DNA from: Marsupella aquatica
Taxonomy: Eukaryota; Marchantiophyta
Reading direction: 5' to 3'
DNA: 64,000 nt
Assembly (NCBI GenBank): GCA_973895155.1
Contig: OZ316901.1
Span: 1-64,000, forward strand
Shown here: positions 53,269 to 64,000 of the stretch, piece after piece
Layout: each line of letters begins with the position of its first letter
Position numbering within the stretch: position 1 is the stretch's first letter
The notes under the pieces: generated by a model
Told to the model about the DNA's origin: nothing
Seen by the model: only the letters and a program-made list of their open reading frames with translations
The model's database searches: none
Translations under genes and position numbers: made by a program

Positions 53269-53621
53269 TCCAATGCTCCTTTCCGCCATGCATAGATTAA
53301 ACCAATAATGAGAATAGAAATAAAAATGAAAGCTTCTATAAAAGAGACTATCCCGAATTCGTAAAAACTCATAGCCCATGGGTAGAGAAAAACTGTTTCA
53401 ACGTCAAAGACCACAGAGACTAAAGCAAACATGTAGTAACGAATTTGAAATTGGATACGAGCGCCTCCCGTAGGTTCTATGCCTGATTCATAAGTGGTCC
53501 ATTTTTCTGGTCCTTTATTTTCAGGGGTTATCAATTTTGAGATTGAGAAAATTAGAATGATAGAAAGAGTAAGTATTAATAGAAATATCCAAAAATATTC
53601 ATATTTTTGAGACTGGAACAT
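53259..53621 (-). CDS. ndhC: NDH complex subunit 3 (NdhC)
   Basis: A 120-aa membrane subunit with three helices and the conserved [20 protein letters not shown] and [12 protein letters not shown] loop. First gene of ndhC-ndhK-ndhJ; TCCAAGGGGGG on the sense side precedes the ATG. Confidence 0.96.
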   Translation of the reverse strand: MFQSQKYEYFWIFLLILTLSIILIFSISKLITPENKGPEKWTTYESGIEPTGGARIQFQIRYYMFALVSVVFDVETVFLYPWAMSFYEFGIVSFIEAFIFISILIIGLIYAWRKGALEWL

Positions 53622-53881
53622 TGGAATCCCCCCTTGGATAAAAATTAAATAGCATTTTTTGCTATTTGATCATTCTATATTGGATTTCCCAATTATTTAT
53701 ACATGAAATTTCGGTATGTACTGGGAAACCTTAATATATATAGTATTATTATACTCTTCCTCTTAGATAATCCGAAATAAATCTTGCACTGAAGAATTTT
53801 TGGTTTTTTCTATTCTTAGTAACATTTTAATCAAAGTGGATTTCCGTTTTGCGGAACGCGAAAAAAAAATTAGAGATGAAT

Positions 53882-54480
53882 TAGGGCTATACGGATTCGA
53901 ACCGTAGACATTCTCGGTGAACAAGTTCAAAATCAAGTTATTATTGTTTTTAAAAATTGTTTCTAGAACCCAACATGCATTTTTCCATGCATTGGGCTCA
54001 CTAATTAACTAAATACTGAATCTAGTTATTCTACCATCCTTTGTTTTACCATTAATAAGATGGTTCCGTGTGTTTATAATATTAAACAATCCCAAAGTTT
54101 TCCGAAAAAATTAAATATTGACTTAGGTTTGTTCTTTTTCATACATGGATATACTCAAGGAAGAGCCTTTCCCGCTCAATTTTTATGAAACTTTATACAC
54201 CTTAAAGTTCATATAGCGAAAAAAAGTATCTAGAGTTCCTCGTAATGTTCTCATCATGTGTTACCATTAAAAGAGGAAAGATTAACCATATCAATTTCAA
54301 CTACGTTCCGAATATAAAACTCGAATCTTTTCTGTCAGGCTGTTTTCCCCCCAATTGGGAGAGTAAGACAGTCATATTTTTATTACACAAATTTACTTGT
54401 GAATTGAATATTTCAATAATTTTTTCGATAACCATTGGCGCACGTGTAAACGAGGCGCTCTACCGCTGAGCTATAGCCCT
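53882..54480 (-). tRNA. trnV-UAC: tRNA-Val (UAC) with group II intron
   Basis: Exon 1 is 54444-54480 (37 nt, ending TTTACAC) and exon 2 is 53882-53916 (35 nt). The 527-nt intron (53917-54443) has 5' GTGCG, domain V at about 53967-54000 and 3' end AC. Acceptor AGGGCTA/TAGCCCT, discriminator A. Confidence 0.93.
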
Positions 54481-54646
54481 TTGTATTAATAATTAATTAA
54501 AAATACGTTACTAATGAAAACAATGATAAGTTTTTATTTACCTATTGTCAAGTATGACAAACAAGATTATCAATGTATTTATATGTGAATATAAAACTTT
54601 TCTTTTATAGAGATTATGATACAATAAAAGTTAATAAACACCAAAC

Positions 54647-54673
54647 GCCTACTTGACTCAGTGGTTAGAGTAT

Positions 54674-54719
<46 letters not shown>
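54647..54719 (+). tRNA. trnM-CAU: Elongator tRNA-Met (CAU)
   Basis: A 73-nt tRNA with acceptor GCCTACT/AGTAGGT (first pair G-U), anticodon CAT in the loop TTCATAC and T-loop TTCAAAT. Confidence 0.94.
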
Positions 54720-54720
<1 letters not shown>

Positions 54721-54724
54721 TTTT

Positions 54725-54766
54725 GAATATTAGATGTTATTAAAGTTTGAATAACATCTAATATTC
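54725..54766. terminator. Hairpin between trnM and atpE
   Basis: A 17-bp perfect stem (54725-54741 with 54750-54766) with an 8-nt loop. It is 28 nt beyond the atpE stop and can serve the atpB-atpE mRNA. Confidence 0.7.
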
Positions 54767-54793
54767 TGTTGCTTTTACGTTACGCAATAAACC

Positions 54794-55210
54794 CTAATTA
54801 ATCATAATTGATGTATTTATGTTTATTGCTTCTAATCTCGCTTTAGCTCTCTTGAAAGCCAAATTAGCTTCAATAATTTGTTTTTTACCTTCCGCTTGAA
54901 CCAGGTTAGTTTTAGCTTTTCGAAAAGTATCTTGAGCTTCTTGCAAATCAATTTCATTTGCTTTTTCAGCTTCATTAACTAAAATAGTCATTTGATTATT
55001 TTCTATCATAGCAAAACCACCCATTAATGCCATCGTGGACCATTGTTCCTTAAGACGTATTTTTACGATTCCAATATCCAAAGCTGTTAACAGAGGAGCA
55101 TGATTGGGTAAGATACCAATTTGTCCACTATTTGTTGATAAAATAATTTCTTGAATTTCGGAATTCCAAACAATTCGATTAGGCGCCATTACGCGAAGAT
55201 TTAATGTCAT
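54794..55210 (-). CDS. atpE: ATP synthase CF1 epsilon subunit
   Basis: AtpE (138 aa) inhibits and couples CF1. The N-terminal beta domain [20 protein letters not shown] and [19 protein letters not shown] are typical, followed by the C-terminal helical hairpin. It starts 10 nt after atpB's stop rather than overlapping it by 4 nt as in angiosperms. Confidence 0.96.
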   Translation of the reverse strand: MTLNLRVMAPNRIVWNSEIQEIILSTNSGQIGILPNHAPLLTALDIGIVKIRLKEQWSTMALMGGFAMIENNQMTILVNEAEKANEIDLQEAQDTFRKAKTNLVQAEGKKQIIEANLAFKRAKARLEAININTSIMIN

Positions 55211-55220
55211 TTTTTCTTTT

Positions 55221-58733
<3,513 letters not shown>

Positions 58734-58787
58734 TTTTTTTATTTATTTTTTTCACCCCCAATGGGGTGAAAAAAATAAATAAAAAAA
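58734..58787 (+). terminator. rbcL: rbcL 3' hairpin (25-bp stem)
   Basis: The arms 58734-58758 and 58763-58787 pair perfectly around a 4-nt loop, beginning at the base after the stop codon. The strong CACCCC/GGGGTG tip and T/A tails resemble a textbook plastid 3' stabiliser. Confidence 0.85.
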
Positions 58788-58807
58788 TCGTTTGGATAAG
58801 TTGGTTA

Positions 58808-58881
58808 GGGTTTGTAGCTCAGTGGATTAGAGTTCATGACTCCGAAGCATGAGGTCAAGGGTTCGAATCCCTTCTAACCCT
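58808..58881 (+). tRNA. trnR-CCG: tRNA-Arg (CCG), slightly degenerate
   Basis: Anticodon CCG sits in the loop CTCCGAA, and the D- and T-arms are good. Two stem defects are seen: U-U in the acceptor (GGGTTTG/CTAACCC) and A-G at the top of the anticodon stem. The gene is characteristic of bryophyte and gymnosperm plastomes and prone to loss, so it may be marginally functional or decaying. Confidence 0.8.
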
Positions 58882-59155
58882 TTTGGAACAGTTATTTGTA
58901 ACTTTCGACGGAACTTAATTATTGAGATCAAAGCAAAATCTAAATGTTTTGTACAAAAATCAATTGTGTTTTATTATTAAACTAGCCAATCATAGGTTTT
59001 AACACTTTGGTTTTTTCAGTTAATAATTTTTGACCGTTGTATGCTAATCATATATTTTTTCTCAATTTTCCAATTTCAATTTTTGAAAAATTTCTTGTTT
59101 TTCATTTTTCCTTGATATCTTATACTGAGGTTTGAAAAAAAGGAGGAAGCTTTTG

Positions 59156-60112
59156 ATGTCTCTAATGAATTGGTTTGAAGATAAAAGAAGATTCGGTGGA
59201 TTAATTGGAGCTTTTATCGAAAAAGCTACCAAAGGATATATATTTAGTGAAGGGGAAAAAGATAAGTATATAAAGATTGATACTACTAAAGGGTTATGGA
59301 CTAGATGTGATAATTGTGAAAATATGTTATATGTTCGATTCTCGAGACAAAATAAAAGAATTTGTGAAGAATGCGGCTATCATTTACAGATGAGTAGTAC
59401 GGAAAGAATTGAATTATTGATTGATCGTGGGACTTGGCATCCTATGGACGAAGATATGACTGCAAGAGATATTCTTAAATTTTCGGATGAAGATTCTTAT
59501 AAAAATAGAATAGTATTCTATCAAAAACGAACAGGTTTAACCGATGCTATTCAAACAGGTATAGGAAAATTAAATGGAATTTCTATTGCACTTGGAGTTA
59601 TGGATTTTCAATTTATGGGAGGTAGTATGGGATCTGTTGTTGGGGAAAAAATTACCCGTCTTGTTGAATACGCCACATTAAAATCTATTCCCGTTATAAT
59701 AGTGTGCTCTTCAGGTGGAGCGCGTATGCAAGAAGGTACATTAAGTTTAATGCAAATGGCTAAAATATCTTCAGTTTTACAAATTCATCAGGCACAGAAA
59801 AAATTACTTTATATAGCTATTCTGACTTACCCTACAACAGGAGGAGTTACTGCGAGTTTTGGCATGTTGGGCGATATAATAATCGCTGAACCTAAAGCTT
59901 ATATCGCATTCGCTGGCAAACGAGTAATTGAACAAACTCTGCGTCAGAAAATACCAGATGGTTTTCAGGTTGCCGAATCTCTCTTTGATCACGGGTTATT
60001 AGATTTAATTGTTCCTCGTAATTTGTTAAAGGGTGTTTTAAGCGAAATTTTTGAACTTTATGATTCAGCCCCCGGAAAAGCATATAATGATTTTTTCTTC
60101 GATAAAAATTAA
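59156..60112 (+). CDS. accD: Acetyl-CoA carboxylase carboxyltransferase beta subunit
   Basis: AccD is the only plastid-encoded fatty-acid synthesis enzyme subunit. The product from ATG 59156 ([15 protein letters not shown]) is 318 aa (Marchantia about 316), with GGAGGAAG upstream. The zinc finger Cys51, Cys54, Cys70 and Cys73 (CDNC, CEEC) is intact. The catalytic region has [21 protein letters not shown] and [15 protein letters not shown]. Ser63 (VRFSRQNK) may be edited to Leu. Confidence 0.96.
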   Translation: MSLMNWFEDKRRFGGLIGAFIEKATKGYIFSEGEKDKYIKIDTTKGLWTRCDNCENMLYVRFSRQNKRICEECGYHLQMSSTERIELLIDRGTWHPMDEDMTARDILKFSDEDSYKNRIVFYQKRTGLTDAIQTGIGKLNGISIALGVMDFQFMGGSMGSVVGEKITRLVEYATLKSIPVIIVCSSGGARMQEGTLSLMQMAKISSVLQIHQAQKKLLYIAILTYPTTGGVTASFGMLGDIIIAEPKAYIAFAGKRVIEQTLRQKIPDGFQVAESLFDHGLLDLIVPRNLLKGVLSEIFELYDSAPGKAYNDFFFDKN

Positions 60113-60140
60113 TTGCCTTATACTATTCTTGGAATATTAG

Positions 60141-60374
<234 letters not shown>

Positions 60375-60541
60375 AAATTAATTGAATTTTCAAAAAATTC
60401 TAATAAATGATAAGAAAGTAATACTTTATATATATGAAGTGTTACTTTCTCCATCGTTTACAGGGAAATATAAACAAGTATTTACTACAAGCTTTTTCAC
60501 GATTAAAAACTTTAATTATTTTTAGGAGATTCTGTTTCGCT

Positions 60542-61096
60542 ATGAATTCACAAGTTGAAGATATTCGAATAGATTTCGTAACTGGATCTCGAAGAATTGG
60601 TAATTTTTGCTGGGCTTTCATTCTTTTATCGGGGGCTTTAGGTTTTTCTGTTGTTGGTTTTTCAAGTTACTTACAGAAAGATTTAATACCATTTTTATCT
60701 GCTGAGCAAATTTTATTTATTCCACAAGGCCTTGTTATGTTTTTCTATGGTACAGCAGGTTCATTCATTAGTTTATATTTATGGTCCACTATTTGGTGGA
60801 ATGTAGGTAGTGGTTATAATAGATTTGATAAACAAAAAGGGATTTTTTCGCTTTTTCGTTGGGGATTTCCAGGCAAAAACCGTCGAATTCTTATCCAATT
60901 TTTTATTGAAGACATTCAAGCAATACGTATGGAAGTCCAGGAAGGATTTTTATCTCGGAGAGTTCTCTACATAAAAATGAAAAGTCAACAAGATATTCCT
61001 CTAAGTCGTCTTGAGGAATACTCAACGTTGGAAGAAATGGAAACTAAAGCAGCTGAATTAGCCCGTTTTTCAAAACTTTCCATTGAGGGCATTTAA
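60542..61096 (+). CDS. ycf4: Photosystem I assembly protein Ycf4
   Basis: Ycf4 (184 aa, as in Marchantia) is a thylakoid scaffold for photosystem I assembly, with two N-terminal membrane helices. The start MNSQVEDIRIDFVTGSRR follows AGGAG at 60522-60526. An open frame from 60434 upstream is not conserved. Ser30 and Ser36 in the first helix, and Ser in EEYSTLEE and ARFSKLS, stand where relatives have Phe or Leu, consistent with heavy C-to-U editing. Confidence 0.95.
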   Translation: MNSQVEDIRIDFVTGSRRIGNFCWAFILLSGALGFSVVGFSSYLQKDLIPFLSAEQILFIPQGLVMFFYGTAGSFISLYLWSTIWWNVGSGYNRFDKQKGIFSLFRWGFPGKNRRILIQFFIEDIQAIRMEVQEGFLSRRVLYIKMKSQQDIPLSRLEEYSTLEEMETKAAELARFSKLSIEGI

Positions 61097-61139
61097 AAGA
61101 CATTCGATTAAGTTAGTTTTTTCTTAGAAAATTGAGAAA

Positions 61140-62531
61140 ATGAAAAAATTTATATGCTTTTTTCCTGTAGCAAAATTAAATTATTTTATGAAAAATCTAT
61201 CTTACTGGCGAATCGTACCTTATCAGTGTCTCGAAAAAGCTTATAGGGCTGGAAAACGTATACAAAAAATAAAAAGAAATTATTTCCTCTATAGAAATAT
61301 GCTCTTTTCCCCAAAACGTTCTTGGCAATCTATCCTTTTTTATACGAATACAGAATTAAATAATTCTATTCTCATAATATATCTAAGTCTCTTAGAATAC
61401 AAAATAGGTTTATCTTTAATCAACTTCTTCCATTTTTTCAAATCGATGATATCAAGTACGTTTCAAATCTTTTTTTTCGAAAACAAATTTTTGAATGACA
61501 AATCTTCTGAGAAAAAAGAATTTCAAACAAGGATCATTTTTACTGATAATTCGGAAAAAGTATTAATTAGAAAAATTAATAGGAAATTAGCGTGGGTTGA
61601 AGCAACATTGAATGATTTATATATATGGAAACGTTACTATCTAGTGACTTCTCCAATATCTATTGATTCGGAAGAAGAGGATGAATATTCTTTATTGGGA
61701 ATGAAAAGACCCGGATTGGCGATAATATCATATGAATCTATTGGTTTATTACCACGTTCGATAACACGTACTCTTTCTAGATTTGGGGCCGAGTTAATGA
61801 ACCAATCAAGTTCATTAGTCCTTCAAGAGTTTCGATTAGCAAAGTATCAAGCATTAGCTTCTTTGCAATATATTGGATGTTTAATCATTATTCCTCTATC
61901 AATTTCCATTTTTTCTCAGAAATGTTTTTCAGAACCTTTGATTAATTATTGGTGGAATAATTATCAATCTCAAATTTTTCTTACTTCTTTCCAAGAAGAA
62001 AAAGCTTTGGAAAAACTTCAGGAAATTGAAGAACTTTTTTGGTTAGACAAAATTATAGCAAATTCATCGTTTCCCTTACAATCACAAAATTTGACTGGGG
62101 AAATACATGAGCAAACTATGGAATTGGTAGAAAATTATAATGATGATAGTATTGAGACTATTTCACATTTATCAACAGATATTATTTATTTCACTACTTT
62201 GAGTGGTTCCTTTATTTTTGGTAAAGAACGTCTTGTTATTTTGAATTCTTGGGTTCAAGAATTATTTTATAGTTTGAGTGATACAATGAAAGCTTTTTCG
62301 ATTCTTCTATTAACTGATTTATGCATTGGATTTCATTCCCCGCATGGTTGGGAACTTGTAATAAGTTCTTGTTTAGAACATTTCGGTTTTGTTCACAACA
62401 AACGTGTAATTTCCTGCTTTGTTTCAACATTTCCAGTTATTTTAGATACAGTCTTTAAATATTTGATTTTTCGTCATTTAAATCGTATATCGCCTTCCAT
62501 TGTAGCAACTTATCATACCATGAATGAATAA
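61140..62531 (+). CDS. cemA: Chloroplast envelope membrane protein CemA
   Basis: CemA is an inner-envelope protein involved in light-dependent proton extrusion and inorganic-carbon uptake. This copy is 463 aa, a little longer than Marchantia (about 434). Conserved parts are YESIGLLPRSITRTLSRFGA, EFRLAKYQALASLQYIG before a hydrophobic helix, and the C-terminal helical region with HSPHGWELVI and FPVILDTVFKYLIFRHLNRI. The start at 61140 could alternatively be Met17 at 61188. Confidence 0.93.
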   Translation: MKKFICFFPVAKLNYFMKNLSYWRIVPYQCLEKAYRAGKRIQKIKRNYFLYRNMLFSPKRSWQSILFYTNTELNNSILIIYLSLLEYKIGLSLINFFHFFKSMISSTFQIFFFENKFLNDKSSEKKEFQTRIIFTDNSEKVLIRKINRKLAWVEATLNDLYIWKRYYLVTSPISIDSEEEDEYSLLGMKRPGLAIISYESIGLLPRSITRTLSRFGAELMNQSSSLVLQEFRLAKYQALASLQYIGCLIIIPLSISIFSQKCFSEPLINYWWNNYQSQIFLTSFQEEKALEKLQEIEELFWLDKIIANSSFPLQSQNLTGEIHEQTMELVENYNDDSIETISHLSTDIIYFTTLSGSFIFGKERLVILNSWVQELFYSLSDTMKAFSILLLTDLCIGFHSPHGWELVISSCLEHFGFVHNKRVISCFVSTFPVILDTVFKYLIFRHLNRISPSIVATYHTMNE

Positions 62532-62649
62532 AGTCACCTTTTCTCGACAATATTATTTACTATAAATCAAAAATAGTTGAATTTTCTGTTATACAAAAAT
62601 TCAACTAAAATTAGAAAATCTTAAAATTTTTATTTTTATTGCTAGGAGA

Positions 62650-62712
62650 ATGGCAAATGCCTCAAATAAAGTAATTAAAAAAAAAATTAAATTATTTATT
62701 AAAATTATTTGA
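62650..62712 (+). CDS. Possible 20-aa upstream open reading frame before petA
   Basis: A short frame MANASNKVIKKKIKLFIKII has AGGAG 4-5 nt before its ATG, a better ribosome-binding site than petA has. It ends 16 nt before the petA start. The peptide resembles nothing I know. It may be a chance frame or a leader that affects petA translation. Confidence 0.25.
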   Translation: MANASNKVIKKKIKLFIKII

Positions 62713-62728
62713 AACGGATAATTGAACC

Positions 62729-63691
62729 ATGCAAAATAGAAAATTGAATAACTTAATTATAAAATGGGTGACTCGATCGATTTCCTTAATAAGTATTATA
62801 AATATATTGGTTTGGCCATCTGTTTCGGAAGCATATCCCATTTTTGCACAACAGGGGTATGAGAATCCTAGGGAAGCAACAGGACGTATTGTGTGTGCCA
62901 ATTGTCATTTAGCTAAAAAATCTGTGGATATTGAAGTGCCACAATCGGTTCTTCCAAATACAGTATTTGAAGCGGTTGTTAAAATTCCTTATGATTTGCA
63001 ACTGAAACAAGTACTTGCTAATGGAAAAAAAGGTCCTCTAAATGTCGGAGCAGTTCTAATTCTACCAGAGGGTTTTGAATTAGCTCCGTCGGATCGTATT
63101 CCTCCTGAAATGAAAGAAAAAATGGGCAATCTTTTTTTTCAACCATATAGCAATGATAGAAAAAATATTTTGGTAATAGGCCCTGTTCCAGGTAAAAAAT
63201 ATAGTGAAATTGCTTTCCCAATTCTATCGCCGGACCCAGCTGCAAATAAAGAAGCTTATTTTTTGAAATATCCCATTTATGTAGGGGCAAATAGAGGGAG
63301 AGGACAAATCTATCCTGATGGAGGTAAAAGCAATAATACTGTTTATAATGCTTCAACGGCTGGAAAAATTAATAAAATTTTGCGTAAAGAAAAAGGTGGA
63401 TATGAAATAGTAATAAATGATATATCAGACGGTCACGAAGTTGTTGATATTATCCCTCCGGGTCCCGAACTTATTATTTCTGAGGGTGAGTCTGTTAAAA
63501 TGGATCAACCTTTAACTAATAATCCAAATGTTGGTGGTTTCGGTCAAGGTGATGCGGAAATAGTCTTGCAAGATCCATTGCGTATTCAAGGTCTTTTGCT
63601 ATTTTTCGGATCAGTCATTCTCGCACAAATTTTTCTAGTACTTAAAAAGAAACAATTTGAGAAAGTGCAATTAGCTGAAATGAATTTTTAG
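62729..63691 (+). CDS. petA: Cytochrome f precursor
   Basis: Cytochrome f (320 aa precursor) is the c-type haem subunit of cytochrome b6f. A signal peptide ends SEA before mature [18 protein letters not shown], whose N-terminal Tyr is the haem ligand. The haem motif is CANCH. A C-terminal membrane helix [20 protein letters not shown] follows the lumenal domain. The ATG at 62729 matches relatives (MQNR). Confidence 0.97.
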   Translation: MQNRKLNNLIIKWVTRSISLISIINILVWPSVSEAYPIFAQQGYENPREATGRIVCANCHLAKKSVDIEVPQSVLPNTVFEAVVKIPYDLQLKQVLANGKKGPLNVGAVLILPEGFELAPSDRIPPEMKEKMGNLFFQPYSNDRKNILVIGPVPGKKYSEIAFPILSPDPAANKEAYFLKYPIYVGANRGRGQIYPDGGKSNNTVYNASTAGKINKILRKEKGGYEIVINDISDGHEVVDIIPPGPELIISEGESVKMDQPLTNNPNVGGFGQGDAEIVLQDPLRIQGLLLFFGSVILAQIFLVLKKKQFEKVQLAEMNF

Positions 63692-63739
63692 TTTTCTATT
63701 TCGTTTTCAAAATTCGTTTGAAGGTTCTATTACAAAAAG

Positions 63740-63768
63740 ACTTTACCCTTTATTGAAAAGGGTAAAGT
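63740..63768 (+). terminator. Hairpin after petA
   Basis: A 12-bp perfect stem (63740-63751 with 63757-63768, ACTTTACCCTTT type) with a 5-nt loop, followed by a T run, lies 48 nt after the petA stop. Confidence 0.7.
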
Positions 63769-63826
63769 TTTTTTCTTATTGCATTTTAATAAGGATCACT
63801 TATTTGTATTGAAAAACCCTTTAGTA

Positions 63827-63949
63827 TTATAAAGATGATCCTAATCCGGAATATGATCCATAGAAAAAAATACCTACCAAACCAATCACGATGATACCGG
63901 TTACAGTACCAATTAACCATAAAGGAATCCTTCCGGTAGTATTGGCCAT
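63827..63949 (-). CDS. psbJ: Photosystem II protein J
   Basis: The 40-aa PsbJ begins [20 protein letters not shown] and ends [13 protein letters not shown]. It is a single-helix photosystem II subunit and the last gene of the psbE-F-L-J operon; the other three genes lie beyond the window edge. Confidence 0.96.
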   Translation of the reverse strand: MANTTGRIPLWLIGTVTGIIVIGLVGIFFYGSYSGLGSSL

Positions 63950-64000
63950 TGAATTTAACCCCCTTGTTTTCAAAATTTTATTAAATAGTCGTATCTAAAG

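Noticed and set aside
60434-60541. Longer N-terminus for ycf4
   Set aside because: The upstream 36 codons are not found in relatives, and a ribosome-binding site precedes the ATG at 60542.

Overview
The window is a piece of a chloroplast (plastid) genome from a land plant, about 70% A+T, densely packed with photosynthesis, transcription, translation and NADH-dehydrogenase genes. Gene order (rps12 3' part-rps7-ndhB, psbM-ycf66-petN-trnC-rpoB-C1-C2-rps2-atpI-H-F-A, chlB-trnK/matK-psbA-trnH-ycf2-trnD-trnY-trnE-cysA, psbD-C, psaB-A-ycf3, ndhJ-K-C, atpE-B, rbcL-accD-psaI-ycf4-cemA-petA-psbJ) is the ancestral bryophyte order. chlB, psaM, psb30, ycf66, trnR-CCG and an intact cysA point to a bryophyte. 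Retained cysA, with the Marchantia-like layout, favours a liverwort. It is not Marchantia-like in one respect: many codons would need C-to-U RNA editing, including two ACG start codons (atpI, atpF), and Marchantia polymorpha plastids lack editing.

Layout. Bases 1-217 are probably the end of an inverted repeat, since a broken 5' piece of trnI-CAU ends at 217. Bases 445-4098 hold the rps12 3' exons, rps7, ndhB and trnL-CAA. Bases 4342-6056 hold psbM, ycf66, petN and trnC. Bases 6267-17383 hold the plastid RNA polymerase genes rpoB/C1/C2 and rps2. Bases 17601-21800 hold the ATP synthase cluster atpI-H-F-A. Bases 21825-24486 hold small photosystem genes and tRNAs, with two very large perfect hairpins and a decayed trnS-CGA-like gene. 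Bases 24633-30235 hold chlB, trnK/matK, psbA and trnH. Bases 30710-38814 hold ycf2, four tRNAs and cysA. Bases 39488-42786 hold psbD/psbC, psbZ and tRNAs. Bases 42875-49873 hold rps14, psaB, psaA and ycf3 on the minus strand. Bases 50140-54719 hold rps4, ndhJ/K/C and six tRNAs. Bases 54794-58733 hold the divergent atpB-atpE and rbcL. Bases 58808-63949 hold trnR-CCG, accD, psaI, ycf4, cemA, petA and the start of the psbJ cluster on the minus strand.

Together the genes supply subunits of photosystems I and II, cytochrome b6f, ATP synthase, NDH, Rubisco, acetyl-CoA carboxylase, dark chlorophyll synthesis and a sulfate importer, plus the polymerase, ribosomal proteins, tRNAs and a maturase (matK) needed to express them. 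I count eleven group II introns (one of them the 3' half of a trans-spliced intron) and one group I intron.

I found no mobile element, CRISPR array, phage or unknown multigene system. The most informative oddities are the predicted editing (especially ACG starts), the trnI fragment marking a probable inverted-repeat junction, the trnS-CGA-like relic, and unusually long perfect palindromes in spacers.
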